A stretch of DNA of 32,326 bases from Chthonomonadaceae bacterium (GTDB lineage Bacteria > Armatimonadota > Chthonomonadetes > Chthonomonadales > Chthonomonadaceae): the NCBI GenBank assembly GCA_025054835.1, contig JANWZQ010000105.1, forward strand, positions 1-32,326. Reading direction: 5' to 3'. Shown here piece by piece: positions 7,758 to 16,854 of this stretch. The number at the start of each line of letters is the position of its first letter. Position 1 is the first letter of the stretch. The notes beneath the pieces are model-generated. The model saw nothing but the letters and a program-made list of their open reading frames with translations, was not told the origin of the DNA and searched no databases. A program made the position numbers and the translations under genes.

Positions 7758-9596
7758 ATGAGCGAACAACCAGCCCTGAAAGACCCTGCGCAGGTAAAAT
7801 CCATTCTTGCCACCGACTGCGGTAGCACCACGACCAAGGCCATTCTCATTGAGCAGCAACCCGATGGGCAGTACCGGCTTGTTGTGCGTGGAGAGGCCCC
7901 GACCACTGTGGAGGCTCCCTTTGACGACGTCACCGTGGGGGTGGTCAACGCCGTACGCGAAGTGGAAGAGCTGAGCGGTAAGACGATCCTCGGGGAAGAC
8001 GGCCGGCCGATCACGCCCGCCAGAGACGCGCGCACCGGTGTGGATCTCTATCTATCCACCTCCAGCGCGGGGGGTGGCCTGCAGATGACCGTAGCCGGTG
8101 TGGTCAAGGCGATGAGCGCGGAGTCGGCACAGCGAGCTGCACTGGGTGCTGGCGCGATCATCATCGATGTGATCGCTGTGGACGACGGGCGTAAAGAGTA
8201 CCAGCGCGTGGAGCGCCTGCGTCAGCTGCGCCCCGACATGATCCTGATGTCCGGGGGCACGGATGGAGGCACGGTGTCCCATCTGGTAGAGATGGCCGAA
8301 ATGCTGGTTGCCGCCGATCCGAAGCCGCGCCTGGGTATCGGACTCAAGCTGCCGGTCATCTACGCGGGCAACAGAGACGCCTACCCGCAGGTTGCCGCGC
8401 TCCTTGAAGATCGGGTAGCCCTCAAACGCGTGGAGAACCTGCGCCCCACCATGGATCGGGAGAACCTGCTACCGGCACGTGAGGCCATTCATGAGCTCTT
8501 CCTCGAACATGTGATGCAGCAGGCGCCGGGATATAACAAATTGACCACATGGACCAGCGCCGACATCATGTCCACCCCCAATGCGGTGGGGCGGATCATG
8601 GAAGAGATCGCACGGCAACGCAACATCAACGTGCTGGGTGTGGATATCGGCGGCGCTACTACCGATGTTTTCTCGGTCTTCAACGGGATTTTCAACCGCA
8701 CGGTCTCGGCCAATCTGGGCATGTCTTACTCCATCTGCAACGTGCTCACAGAGGCTGGAGTCGAGAACATCCAGCGCTGGCTTCCTTTCCGGGTGACAGA
8801 CGCGGAGCTGCGCAACCAGCTGCGCAACAAGATGATCCGCCCCACTACCATTCCCCAGCGCATGCAGGACCTGTTGATCGAGCAGGCAGTCAGCCGTGAG
8901 GCGCTGCGCCTCGCGTTTGAGCACCACAAGTCCCTGGCACGGGGCCTGACCGGCACCACCCTGGAGAAAAACATCGGCAACATCTTCGATCAGAAGGGCA
9001 CCGGACAGACTCTGGTCAACATGATGCACCTGCACATGATCGTGGGCTCGGGGGGTGTGCTCTCCCATGCGCCACGCCGCGCCCAGTCGGCCCTGATGAT
9101 GATGGATGCCTATCAGCCGGAGGGCTTTACCCTTCTAACGGTGGACTCCATCTTCATGATGCCGCAACTGGGCGTGCTCTCCGTGGTGCACCCTGTTGCG
9201 GCCACGCAGGTCTTCGAGCGCGACTGTCTGATCTATCTCGGTACCTGCATCGCGCCGGTTGGCGCAGGTCGGGAGGGCGAGCCCTGTGTCGCTGTGCAGT
9301 TCTGCGGCAAGACCGAGAACATTCCGTACGGAACGCTCCGCGTCTACCCCCTGGGCTTCAGGAACGGGCAGGATGGTGAGCCCGAAGAAGCCGAGATCGT
9401 GGTCACTCCGACGAAATCGTTCGACGTCGGCGCGGGTCGTGGCAAAGAAGTCCGCCGGGTGGTACAGGGAGGGGTAGTGGGCATCATCGTCGACACACGT
9501 GGGCGCCCGATTCAGCTCCCCCCGGATGAGCGCGTGCGGATCGCCAGGCTCAAAGAGTGGTTGCACGCCATGGGCCTGCCTGATGCCGATCAGTAG
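7758..9596 (+). CDS. MutL/GlmL-family ASKHA ATPase (glutamate mutase accessory-like)
   Basis: A 612-residue cytoplasmic protein of the MutL family (methylaspartate mutase accessory protein GlmL and relatives). The phosphate-1 loop is [15 protein letters not shown] near residues 18-32, and a second ASKHA nucleotide-binding motif is [16 protein letters not shown] (about 294-309). [11 protein letters not shown] (about 430-440) is the adenosine-type glycine loop. Classical GlmL proteins are about 460 residues; this one has an extra C-terminal domain of roughly 100 residues. GlmL proteins are thought to protect or reactivate B12-dependent glutamate mutase, but no mutase subunit or other B12 gene is in the window, so its client is unknown. 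It has its own promoter and is followed by carB after 20 nt, so readthrough is possible. Confidence 0.85.
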   Translation: MSEQPALKDPAQVKSILATDCGSTTTKAILIEQQPDGQYRLVVRGEAPTTVEAPFDDVTVGVVNAVREVEELSGKTILGEDGRPITPARDARTGVDLYLSTSSAGGGLQMTVAGVVKAMSAESAQRAALGAGAIIIDVIAVDDGRKEYQRVERLRQLRPDMILMSGGTDGGTVSHLVEMAEMLVAADPKPRLGIGLKLPVIYAGNRDAYPQVAALLEDRVALKRVENLRPTMDRENLLPAREAIHELFLEHVMQQAPGYNKLTTWTSADIMSTPNAVGRIMEEIARQRNINVLGVDIGGATTDVFSVFNGIFNRTVSANLGMSYSICNVLTEAGVENIQRWLPFRVTDAELRNQLRNKMIRPTTIPQRMQDLLIEQAVSREALRLAFEHHKSLARGLTGTTLEKNIGNIFDQKGTGQTLVNMMHLHMIVGSGGVLSHAPRRAQSALMMMDAYQPEGFTLLTVDSIFMMPQLGVLSVVHPVAATQVFERDCLIYLGTCIAPVGAGREGEPCVAVQFCGKTENIPYGTLRVYPLGFRNGQDGEPEEAEIVVTPTKSFDVGAGRGKEVRRVVQGGVVGIIVDTRGRPIQLPPDERVRIARLKEWLHAMGLPDADQ

Positions 9597-9616
9597 CAGA
9601 GCGAGGAACACACCGT

Positions 9617-11230
9617 TTGCGCGAAGGAAACGTGAAAAAGAAGATACTGGTTATTGGTTCCGGCCCGATCCGTATCGGGCAGGGGATTGAGTTCGACTAC
9701 TGCTCCGTCCACTGCGTCTGGGCGTTGCGCGAAGCGGGCTACGAGGCCCTGATCATCAATAACAACCCGGAAACCGTCTCCACCGATTTCGACACATCAG
9801 ATCGCCTCTACTTCGACCCGCTCACCCTGGAAGACGTGTTGAACGTCATCGATCGGGAACAGCCCGAAGGGGTGATTGTGCAGTTCGGTGGTCAGACCGC
9901 GATCAATCTGGCGCGCCCGTTGCACGAGGCGGGCGTGCGGATCATTGGCTCCTCCAACGAATCGATCGATCTGGCAGAGGACCGCGACCGCTTCGAGAAG
10001 GTTCTGCGGGAGCTGGGCATTCCCAAGCCAGCCGGTCGAGGCGTTGTGAGCATGGAGGCCGCCGAACAGGTAGCGGAAGAAATCGGCTATCCGGTGCTGG
10101 TGCGCCCTTCCTACGTGCTGGGCGGGCGAGCCATGGAGATCGTATACAGCCGTGAGGAACTGCAACGCTACATGGAGTACGCGGTCGACGTGTCGCCCCG
10201 GGCGCCCATTCTGATCGACAAGTACATCCTCGGCAAAGAGGTGGAAGTCGACGTGATCTGCGACGGGCGGGAGTGCCTGCTACCCGGCATCATGGAGCAC
10301 ATCGAACGCGCCGGCGTGCACTCCGGCGACAGCATGGCCGTCTACCCGCCTCAATCGCTGTCGCCGCACCTGATCGAGCAGATCGTGCACAGCGCTACCC
10401 GTCTCGCCCTCCGTCTGGAGGTGCGCGGGTTGCTCAACATCCAGTTCGTGGTGGACAGCCAGACTGACACGGCGCTCGTGCTGGAGGCCAACCCGCGCGC
10501 CTCGCGCACCGTTCCCTACCTGTCCAAAATCACCGGTGTGCCCATGGTGAAGATCGCCACACACATCATGCTGGGCCGGACCCTGCAGGAACAGGGGTAT
10601 CGCGGTGGTCTCTACCCGGACAGTCCCAGTATTGCTGTGAAGGCCCCTGTCTTCTCCTTCCTGAAATTGCACCGCGTGGACATCAACCTCGGTCCAGAGA
10701 TGAAGTCCACCGGCGAAATCATGGGCGTGGACACCGACTACCCGCGCGCGCTCTACAAAGCGATGGTTGCCTCCGGCATCGATGTGCCGACCGAGGGAAG
10801 TCTGGTTGCCACCATCGCCGATCCGGATAAACCGGAGGCGTTGCCCATCATTCAGGGTTTTGCAGAACTCGGGTTCCGTGTGTTCGCCACGGAGGGCACG
10901 GCGCGCTTCCTGCAGGAACATGGCATTCCCGCACAGGCTGTCAAGAAGTTACACGAAGGCGAAGACAACATTGAACATCTGATCCGGAGCGGGCAGATCT
11001 CTCTGTTGCTCAACACGCTCTCCACCAACAAGCGCATCGAGCGCGAAGCGGCGCGGATCCGGCGCGCCTCGGTAGAAGCCGGTGTGCCCTGCCTGACCAG
11101 TCTCGACACGGCACGCGCCCTGCTGCTGGCCCTCTCGGCGCGCGCGCGCGGAGAGCCCTTCGCCCTGGCCACTGTTGACGAGTATCTGCACGCTCCCGGA
11201 TCCCTCAAAGGGAGCGCACTTCATGGGTGA
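9617..11230 (+). CDS. carB: Carbamoyl-phosphate synthase large chain, C-terminal half (split carB)
   Basis: The 537-residue protein matches the second half of CarB, which is normally about 1070 residues. It starts with the pre-ATP-grasp block [16 protein letters not shown] and [19 protein letters not shown]. It continues through an ATP-grasp domain ([37 protein letters not shown]) and ends in an MGS-like allosteric domain ([19 protein letters not shown]). This half phosphorylates carbamate to carbamoyl phosphate for arginine and pyrimidine synthesis. The N-terminal half, which makes carboxyphosphate and carbamate, is not upstream: the preceding gene is MutL-like with only a 20-nt gap. The TTG at 9617 has GAGGA 9 nt upstream; a GTG at 9632 with AAGGA 3 nt upstream is the alternative. 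Its stop overlaps the next start. Confidence 0.92.
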   Translation: MREGNVKKKILVIGSGPIRIGQGIEFDYCSVHCVWALREAGYEALIINNNPETVSTDFDTSDRLYFDPLTLEDVLNVIDREQPEGVIVQFGGQTAINLARPLHEAGVRIIGSSNESIDLAEDRDRFEKVLRELGIPKPAGRGVVSMEAAEQVAEEIGYPVLVRPSYVLGGRAMEIVYSREELQRYMEYAVDVSPRAPILIDKYILGKEVEVDVICDGRECLLPGIMEHIERAGVHSGDSMAVYPPQSLSPHLIEQIVHSATRLALRLEVRGLLNIQFVVDSQTDTALVLEANPRASRTVPYLSKITGVPMVKIATHIMLGRTLQEQGYRGGLYPDSPSIAVKAPVFSFLKLHRVDINLGPEMKSTGEIMGVDTDYPRALYKAMVASGIDVPTEGSLVATIADPDKPEALPIIQGFAELGFRVFATEGTARFLQEHGIPAQAVKKLHEGEDNIEHLIRSGQISLLLNTLSTNKRIEREAARIRRASVEAGVPCLTSLDTARALLLALSARARGEPFALATVDEYLHAPGSLKGSALHG

Positions 11231-12404
11231 ACAGATCGCCAGAAGGCTTTTGCGGATCCTTTCCCTGTGGTATTCCACGCCTTTGTGGAGCGCATCGGGA
11301 ACTCTGCTCCTGTTCCTGCTGACCTCCTCCGTCGCGGGCGCACGCCCCGACTACGCCCGTAAGGAGGGGCGCGCCTGCCAGTACTGCCACGTGAGCGCCA
11401 GCCCGGGATCGTTCGATCGAGCGACCGGGAGACGTGAGACGACTGCCCGCAACGAGCGGGGCCAGTACTATGCGGCGCACAACTACTCCTTTGAGGGCTA
11501 TATGGAACGGGTTGCGGCAGGGCGCCCACGCATGCCCTCCTTTCGTTACCTGTGGAAGGTCGATTTCCCGGACCTGCCGCGCCGCATCGCGGTTGCGGAC
11601 GTGACGGGCGACGGGCAGCCCCGCCTCGTCATGCTGCACGAAAAGCCCGGTGAGAAGGACATGGCAGTCCTCACAGTTCGCCGGTGGAACGGTAAAGAGT
11701 TCGTTATCGAGTTCACAGCGGACGTCAAGGCGCCCCCTGCGAGCATGCAGGTAGGGCACTTCGCCGGCAAGAACCGCCCTGCCGTCATCGTGACCGGCGA
11801 CGCCCTGTGGAGCTGGAACGGCAAGACCTTCCTGCGCACCCCGGCTCCTGCTACCCTGCCACTGTTCGGCGCGGCGCGTTTGAAAACCGGCGAGGACCGC
11901 CTGTTGCTGGCAGAGACACCGCAACGCATCGTGGCGCATCAGGTGCATCTGACCGGCGATCGATGGCTCAGCGCGCCCATGGACCCTCCAGCCCCCGCGC
12001 AGGTGCTCTGGGAAGACATGCACGCCACCCCGGATTTCTTCGACCGCATGGAGATGCCTCCCCTGCTCGGCAGCGGCGGCATCATTGGCCTCTGGGACAT
12101 CCGGCAGGACGGGCTGCTCGCGCTCTACCACGTCCGCCTTGATCAGGACTTCGATGTCAGGCCGGATACGCAAAAATCGGGCCAACCACAATTCATTCTG
12201 AAAGCAGAGTACTATGCCGTTGCGTTGCTGGACGCCCGGAGCACACTGGGTGTGCCATTCTGGACGACCCCCCGCCTGGAAACCCGTCCGCTGGACATCG
12301 CCCTGCAGAGTCCGCGTGAGGACCGCAAGCCCGGCCTGTTGATCCTGACCGCTGAACCGAAAGACAGCAAAACGCGCACCCTGCACTTCTTCGGTCTGGA
12401 GTGA
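11223..12404 (+). CDS. Exported protein with single c-type haem motif and repeat-propeller-like region
   Basis: A 393-residue product. The signal or anchor helix spans about residues 22-40 ([17 protein letters not shown]). Right after it lies a CXXCH haem attachment site, C52-Q-Y-C55-H56, in [15 protein letters not shown], so the mature N-terminus likely carries covalent haem outside the cytoplasm. From about residue 100 on there are FG-GAP/VCBS-like units, for example [20 protein letters not shown]. This hints at a beta-propeller. No second CXXCH is present. ATG 11223 is supported by AAAGGGAG 8 nt upstream and overlaps the carB stop by 8 nt (ATGGGTGA), indicating translational coupling. The role is unknown; electron transfer or haem-based sensing are both possible. 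Confidence 0.75.
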   Translation: MGEQIARRLLRILSLWYSTPLWSASGTLLLFLLTSSVAGARPDYARKEGRACQYCHVSASPGSFDRATGRRETTARNERGQYYAAHNYSFEGYMERVAAGRPRMPSFRYLWKVDFPDLPRRIAVADVTGDGQPRLVMLHEKPGEKDMAVLTVRRWNGKEFVIEFTADVKAPPASMQVGHFAGKNRPAVIVTGDALWSWNGKTFLRTPAPATLPLFGAARLKTGEDRLLLAETPQRIVAHQVHLTGDRWLSAPMDPPAPAQVLWEDMHATPDFFDRMEMPPLLGSGGIIGLWDIRQDGLLALYHVRLDQDFDVRPDTQKSGQPQFILKAEYYAVALLDARSTLGVPFWTTPRLETRPLDIALQSPREDRKPGLLILTAEPKDSKTRTLHFFGLE

Positions 12405-12411
12405 CTCATCC

Positions 12412-13614
12412 ATGCAACGCGTCCGCGGCCGTGGGCTGGGAGTCGGAACCGTGCTGGGCACCGCGGCGGTAGTGCGTACCCGGAGCGGCATACCGATCCT
12501 GCCCCCCATGCCGCGACGTCTGGCAGAGGATCGCGCACGCCATCGCTCGTCGGAACCGCCACACGTGATCCTCATTGCCGACGACTACGATATGGCACAG
12601 AGTGTGGCCCACTCGCTCCCATGGGGACGTGTGGTCGGCATCGTTGCGGCCTCCGCGCCACCGGACCTGCCGGCATCGGACCTGCCCGCGGTGGTGGATG
12701 TGCCAATCCAGGCAGAGCGCATGACGAACGACATGTTGATCCTGCTGGACGCAGGACGCGGTCTGGTGCTGATCGACCCCGAGGCGGCACTGGTCGCGCA
12801 GTATCAGGCGGAGGCTGAGCGCATCGCTCCCAGACGGCGCCTGTTTCTGGAGGGCGCGCATCTGCCCGCGCATACCCTGGACGGCGTGGTCGTTCAGGTG
12901 ATCGCCGAGGCCAGTGAACCCGCAGTGACCGCAGGAGCCGATGCGCTCTACCTGACCCTGCGATCCGAACCGCCAGTTTCTGGCGTCCCGCCTCCCGCCC
13001 CGGAGCAGCAGCTGGAGGAAGCCGTCCGGGTAGCTGCAGGCAAGCCTCTGTTCCTGATGCACACCGAAACGATCCCCGCCGCTGCCATGGTGCAGGCGGC
13101 CACTCGGGTGGATCTGGTGCTCGTGGTACCGGTGCAGAACGACCCGTCACGCCTGACGCAGGTGGCCACCGATCTGATCACCGCCGAGACCCTCTGTCAG
13201 GAGCAGGGGAAGATCTGTCATCTGCCTCTGCTCGCTGCCGCAGTCACCATGGACTTCTCCGAAGCAGACGAGGCACAGGACATCACGCGCATCGAGACAC
13301 TGGCGGCCAGAGGTGCCGCCCGGGTTCTGGCGCAGATCAACCTCGATTCACCCCGCTGCGTGCGCCGTTTTGCGGATGTGGTTGCCGCTGCAACCAGTGC
13401 GCTCCTGCCGGTGTTCGTCCATGTGGATGAGCACACATTGCCCGGCGCTCCCCTGGAAGAGATCGTGCGCACCCTGCTCGGTGCCGGCGTCTCCGGGTTA
13501 CTGACGTGGCACGGGCAGGTTGCTACGCTCAAGGAGCTGATCCGCACGTTGAACGTTGCCGAGTGTCGGGAAGCCCTGCTGCGTCAGTTCGTAGCCGACG
13601 GAGAGATGCCATGA
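12412..13614 (+). CDS. Degenerate PTS enzyme I-like (PEP-utilising) protein lacking catalytic residues
   Basis: The 400-residue product follows the order of PTS enzyme I. The N-terminal strand (GRGLGVGTVLGTAAVV, 6-21) resembles the enzyme I ASPGIAIG start. Residues 51-131 (ILIADDYD...LPAVVDVP...GLVLIDPEAALVAQYQ) resemble the phosphohistidine swivel domain. Residues 175-395 (GADALYLTLRSE, then a TIM-barrel-like region, ending GVSGLLTWHGQVATLKELIR) resemble the PEP-binding barrel. The HPr-binding helical domain is absent, the GGRTSHTAI active-histidine segment is replaced by AASAPPDLPASD, and the catalytic CGE motif reads VHVDEH. It therefore probably cannot transfer phosphate and may bind a ligand or partner. 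GGAG lies 10 nt before the ATG; its TGA overlaps the next ATG. The assignment comes from reading motifs by eye. Confidence 0.62.
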   Translation: MQRVRGRGLGVGTVLGTAAVVRTRSGIPILPPMPRRLAEDRARHRSSEPPHVILIADDYDMAQSVAHSLPWGRVVGIVAASAPPDLPASDLPAVVDVPIQAERMTNDMLILLDAGRGLVLIDPEAALVAQYQAEAERIAPRRRLFLEGAHLPAHTLDGVVVQVIAEASEPAVTAGADALYLTLRSEPPVSGVPPPAPEQQLEEAVRVAAGKPLFLMHTETIPAAAMVQAATRVDLVLVVPVQNDPSRLTQVATDLITAETLCQEQGKICHLPLLAAAVTMDFSEADEAQDITRIETLAARGAARVLAQINLDSPRCVRRFADVVAAATSALLPVFVHVDEHTLPGAPLEEIVRTLLGAGVSGLLTWHGQVATLKELIRTLNVAECREALLRQFVADGEMP

Positions 13615-14591
13615 GTCGGATTGTTGTACTGGTGATGCTGGATCCCGATGATCCCGACGCGCATCCCTTCCGGCAGCGCATCGCGCAGGATCCGGAACTG
13701 GCCGACCGGGTGGACCTGCGTTTCGCAACCGGCGAGCAGATTACAACAGCCATTGCCGACGCGGAAGTGGCGGTCGGTGCGCACCTGCCTGCGGAGCGGC
13801 TCGCGCAGGCCCCTCGCCTGAGATGGATGAGCTTCTGGAGCGCGGGGCTGGACGGTAAGATCACACCGGAGCTGCTGCAACGTGGCCTGATCCTGACCAA
13901 CGCCAGTGGCGTGCACGGCCCCAATATCGCGGAGCACGTGCTGGCCTGTATGTTGATGTTCACCCGGCGCATGCACCTGTACATGCGCAGGCAGATCGCC
14001 GGGGAGTGGTGGCGCCAGAGTGACGCGGAAGAACTGACAGGTCAGACACTGGGCATTGTGGGGCTGGGCCGAATTGGAGAGGCGCTGACAGTCCGGGCGA
14101 AGGCGTTCGGTATGCGGGTCATCGCGACCAAACGCAACCCGGGCGCACGCTACGATCCCGCGGCCACCCCCGACGCCCTGCTACCTCCGGAGCGCCTGCA
14201 TCACCTGCTCTCCGAAGCCGATCACGTGTGCGTCGCGGTTCCCTACACGCCAGAGACTCATCATCTCATCAATGCGGAGGCACTGGCGCAGATGAAGCCC
14301 ACGGCCTACCTGTACAACATCGCGCGCGGCAAAGTCGTTGACGAGCCAGCGTTGATCGCAGCGCTGCAGGAGGGCCGGATCGCTGGCGCTGGCCTGGACG
14401 TGTTCGAGACGGAACCACTGCCGCCAGATAGTCCGCTCTGGCGTATGGAAAACGTGATCCTCACCCCGCACGTCTCCGGGTTAACGCCCCACTACTTCGC
14501 TCGAACCGCTGAACTGTTTGCCGAGAACCTCAGGCGCTATCTACGCGGCGAGCCCCTGCAGAACCGGTACGATCCGGAAAAGGGCTACTGA
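13611..14591 (+). CDS. NAD-dependent D-2-hydroxyacid dehydrogenase
   Basis: A 326-residue cytoplasmic oxidoreductase of usual family length. The Rossmann motif LGIVGLGRIGEALTVRAKAF (about 145-164) is followed by the family block PTAYLYNIARGKVVDEPALI, which holds the substrate-binding Arg. DVFETEPLP carries the catalytic Glu and ILTPHVSG the proton-relay His. It should interconvert a 2-keto acid and a D-2-hydroxy acid with NAD(P)H; the overall look is of the glyoxylate/hydroxypyruvate reductase group, but the substrate is not certain. ATG 13611 overlaps the previous TGA in ATGA, with GGAGA about 7 nt upstream. Its stop lies 4 nt from the convergent aldehyde dehydrogenase stop. Confidence 0.92.
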   Translation: MSRIVVLVMLDPDDPDAHPFRQRIAQDPELADRVDLRFATGEQITTAIADAEVAVGAHLPAERLAQAPRLRWMSFWSAGLDGKITPELLQRGLILTNASGVHGPNIAEHVLACMLMFTRRMHLYMRRQIAGEWWRQSDAEELTGQTLGIVGLGRIGEALTVRAKAFGMRVIATKRNPGARYDPAATPDALLPPERLHHLLSEADHVCVAVPYTPETHHLINAEALAQMKPTAYLYNIARGKVVDEPALIAALQEGRIAGAGLDVFETEPLPPDSPLWRMENVILTPHVSGLTPHYFARTAELFAENLRRYLRGEPLQNRYDPEKGY

Positions 14592-14595
14592 AGCC

Positions 14596-15975
14596 TCACA
14601 ACCGGAAGCTAACTACCTTCAACTCGGTCATCTCCTCCATGGCGAAGCGCACTCCTTCCCTGCCCAGACCGCTCTGCTTGCGCCCCCCGTAGGGCATCAG
14701 ATCGGAACGGAAGGTAGGCACATCGTTGACACAGACGGTTCCGGCAACGATCTCCTGTGCGGCAGTAAGAGCCTCCTCCAGGTCGCGCGTGAAGATGCCC
14801 GCGTTGAGGCCATAGGCGGTCGCGTTGGCCAGCGCGATGGCGTCCTCCAGAGTGGTGTACGGCATCAGCAGTACCACTGGCGCGAAGGCTTCCTCCACGG
14901 CGATCCGCGCCTGCCGTGGCACGTTCTGCAGCACAGTCGGCGCATACAGTGTCGGGCCAAGACGCTGCCCGCCGGTCAGGAGGATCGCGCCTGCGGCCAT
15001 GGCCTCCTGCACGTCACGCTCCACGCGATCGCAGGCATGACGATGGATCAATGTGCCCATATCGGTGTGCTCATCACGTGGATCGCCAACGCGCAGAGCA
15101 CGCACACGCGGAAGTAACTCCCGGATCAACGCGTCCACCACACTCTCCTGTACCAGAACGCGTTGCACCGAGATGCAGAGCTGGCCGGCTACCGCGAAGC
15201 CACCGCGCACGATCCCTTCGGCTGCCTGCTCCAGATCCGCGCTCGGCGTGATGATCACCGGGCTGTTGCCACCCAGTTCCAGTGTGATCCGCTTGTAACC
15301 GGCGCGCGCCGGCAACTGCATGCCGACCTCACGGCTCCCCGTGAAAGTGAGGAATGGCACATCCGGGTGCGTCACCAGCGCATCTCCGGCCTCCTCGCCG
15401 TAGCCGGTCACCACATGGAGCGCCTGTTCCGGCAGGCCACATTCCCTCAGGATCCGGGCCAGCTGCAGTGCGATGAGCGGGGTCTGTTCCGCTGGCTTCA
15501 ATATCACCGCGTTGCCCGCGCCGAGTGCCGGCCCGACCTTGTGCGCCACCAGCGCCAGTGGCACGTTCCACGGTGTGATCGCCCCCACAATGCCCACGGG
15601 TTCCCGTACGTAGAAGCCCTTTCGCCCCTCTGTGGCAGGCAGGGCATCGAAGGGAATGGTCTCCCCGTGCAGGTGTCGGGCCTCCTCCGAGGCCAGTTGC
15701 AGAATGGTCGCTGCGCGCGCGACCTCCGCGCGCGCCTCCCGGATCGTCTTGCCGGTCTCGGCAGTCAGCAGATGCGCCAGCGGTTCCGCCTCCGCTGTCA
15801 GGCGTTGCGCTGCCGCCGCGAGGATTGCCACACGCCGATGCTGGGGAAGGGCGCGCATCTGTCTGGCTCCCTCCCGGGCAGCCTGCACCGCGCGCTCCAC
15901 ATCCCGGGCAGTCCCGCGGGGCACGCGTCCGATCTCCTCCCCTGTGTAGGGATTGAGCACAGCAATTGCATCCAT
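14596..15975 (-). CDS. NAD(P)-dependent aldehyde dehydrogenase
   Basis: A 459-residue enzyme of the ALDH superfamily that oxidises an aldehyde to its acid. The catalytic set is visible: Asn137 in TPWNVP, the cofactor loop FTGSREVG (211-218), general base Glu233 in LELGGNSP and nucleophile Cys267 in AGQLCISVQRV. The GQLCISVQR form and length are typical of lactaldehyde/succinate-semialdehyde/non-phosphorylating glyceraldehyde-3-phosphate dehydrogenase relatives; substrate is not resolved. GAGAGGCC stands just before the ATG on the minus strand. It is divergent from the DUF805 gene, with a perfect palindrome between them (16038-16053). Pairing with the neighbouring hydroxyacid dehydrogenase may reflect aldehyde/hydroxyacid metabolism, though they are transcribed toward each other. 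Confidence 0.93.
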   Translation of the reverse strand: MDAIAVLNPYTGEEIGRVPRGTARDVERAVQAAREGARQMRALPQHRRVAILAAAAQRLTAEAEPLAHLLTAETGKTIREARAEVARAATILQLASEEARHLHGETIPFDALPATEGRKGFYVREPVGIVGAITPWNVPLALVAHKVGPALGAGNAVILKPAEQTPLIALQLARILRECGLPEQALHVVTGYGEEAGDALVTHPDVPFLTFTGSREVGMQLPARAGYKRITLELGGNSPVIITPSADLEQAAEGIVRGGFAVAGQLCISVQRVLVQESVVDALIRELLPRVRALRVGDPRDEHTDMGTLIHRHACDRVERDVQEAMAAGAILLTGGQRLGPTLYAPTVLQNVPRQARIAVEEAFAPVVLLMPYTTLEDAIALANATAYGLNAGIFTRDLEEALTAAQEIVAGTVCVNDVPTFRSDLMPYGGRKQSGLGREGVRFAMEEMTELKVVSFRL

Positions 15976-16037
15976 GGCCTCTCCTTTCTCACGCGCAAAA
16001 GCGCACCCGCTTCACGCAAAAAACGCTTTCCGGGTTT

Positions 16038-16053
16038 CTGTACGTGCGTACAG
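16038..16053. promoter_or_regulatory. Perfect palindrome, possible operator
   Basis: CTGTACG-TG-CGTACAG is a perfect 7-bp inverted repeat with a 2-nt centre, in the 123-nt gap between the divergent aldehyde dehydrogenase and DUF805 genes. Its size and symmetry suit a dimeric repressor or activator able to control both genes. No regulator gene is adjacent, and the cognate protein is unknown. Confidence 0.45.
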
Positions 16054-16098
16054 TGTCTTTTATGCAATGCAATACAACCACTTCGGAGGAGACTTCTC

Positions 16099-16584
16099 AT
16101 GCGATGGTACTTTACTGCCCTTAGAAAGTATGCTGTCTTCCGCGGCCGGGCGCGCAGAAGAGAGTACTGGATGTTCTTCCTGTGGAACGCTATTTTCGGT
16201 TTTCTAATCTCCCGGGTCGATGTCTTGCTGGGCACGTGGGACGAGGAGAGCAGGATGGGGCAGATCTCCAGTCTCTACTCTCTGGCCATGGTTGTTCCCA
16301 ACTTCGCGATCATTGTGAGGCGCTTGCATGACATTGGTAAGAGCGGATGGAATGTACTCTGGCTGCTTTTTGCGTTGTTCATGGGACGATTTCTGCTCGT
16401 AACGTCTTTTCCTGGCGCAGATACAGGTTCTGAACACAAGGATTTCATGATGCTCATGATCATGCTGCTTTCTGTATCGGTAGTTGTTGCTACCCCCATC
16501 TGGTTTCTCATGATGCTTGTTCAAGACAGTCAGCCGGGCACGAACCGGTACGGTCCTAACCCAAAGGCCATTCAAGCCTCCTGA
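16099..16584 (+). CDS. DUF805 family membrane protein
   Basis: A 161-residue inner-membrane protein with the DUF805 pattern (E. coli YhaH/YhaI type). It begins MRWYFTALRKYAVFRGRARR, then REYWMFFLWNAIF, carries the charged RLHDIGKSGW loop (about 73-82), and ends near PGTNRYGPNP. About four membrane segments are visible. The GRARRREYW and NRYGPNP blocks are diagnostic. Function is unknown across the family. ATG 16099 has GGAGGAGA at 16085-16092; longer upstream reading frame is antisense to the aldehyde dehydrogenase and was rejected. The gene is more AT-rich than its neighbours, hinting at weaker codon bias or a different history. Confidence 0.88.
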   Translation: MRWYFTALRKYAVFRGRARRREYWMFFLWNAIFGFLISRVDVLLGTWDEESRMGQISSLYSLAMVVPNFAIIVRRLHDIGKSGWNVLWLLFALFMGRFLLVTSFPGADTGSEHKDFMMLMIMLLSVSVVVATPIWFLMMLVQDSQPGTNRYGPNPKAIQAS

Positions 16585-16650
16585 TACAGATCCATCGCTG
16601 CTGAGCCCATCCCTTGTGCTGGATTCTAGCAGTGGGAGCGTGCTGTACCT

Positions 16651-16682
16651 TCCCGGGCAGGCAGAGATCCGCCTGCCCGGGA
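16651..16682. terminator. Strong 12-bp hairpin between DUF805 and gltD
   Basis: TCCCGGGCAGGC (16651-16662) pairs perfectly with GCCTGCCCGGGA (16671-16682) around an 8-nt loop. It lies 67 nt after the DUF805 stop and may end its transcript, but no T-tract follows on either strand, so a regulatory or transcript-stabilising hairpin is equally possible. The rest of the gap up to 16790 shows only an imperfect inverted repeat (TGATCC 16754-16759 / GGATCA 16768-16773). Confidence 0.45.
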
Positions 16683-16794
16683 GCCCGCGCCTCCGCTCTG
16701 AGCTCCAATCACCCGAAGGATCATCCCCCTGTCAACGTTTTGTGCTCGACCGGTGATCCAGATGGCAGGATCATCGTACCGGCGCAGACCGGGG

Positions 16795-16800
16795 TATAAT
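16795..16800 (+). promoter_or_regulatory. Consensus -10 box of the gltD promoter
   Basis: TATAAT matches the sigma-70 -10 consensus exactly and sits 55 nt before the gltD start. No good -35 hexamer is found 16-18 nt upstream (the region reads CATCGT), so an activator may be needed. The inverted repeat TGATCC/GGATCA at 16754-16773 overlaps the expected -35 zone and could be its site. Confidence 0.5.
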
Positions 16801-16854
16801 AGAGTACCCGCGAAGGGGAATACACCCGGGCGAAGGAGACACAGGTAGCAGCCC

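Noticed and set aside
11205-12575. 456-residue minus-strand frame
   Set aside because: Antisense to the haem-motif gene and the start of the enzyme I-like gene; no recognisable domain.
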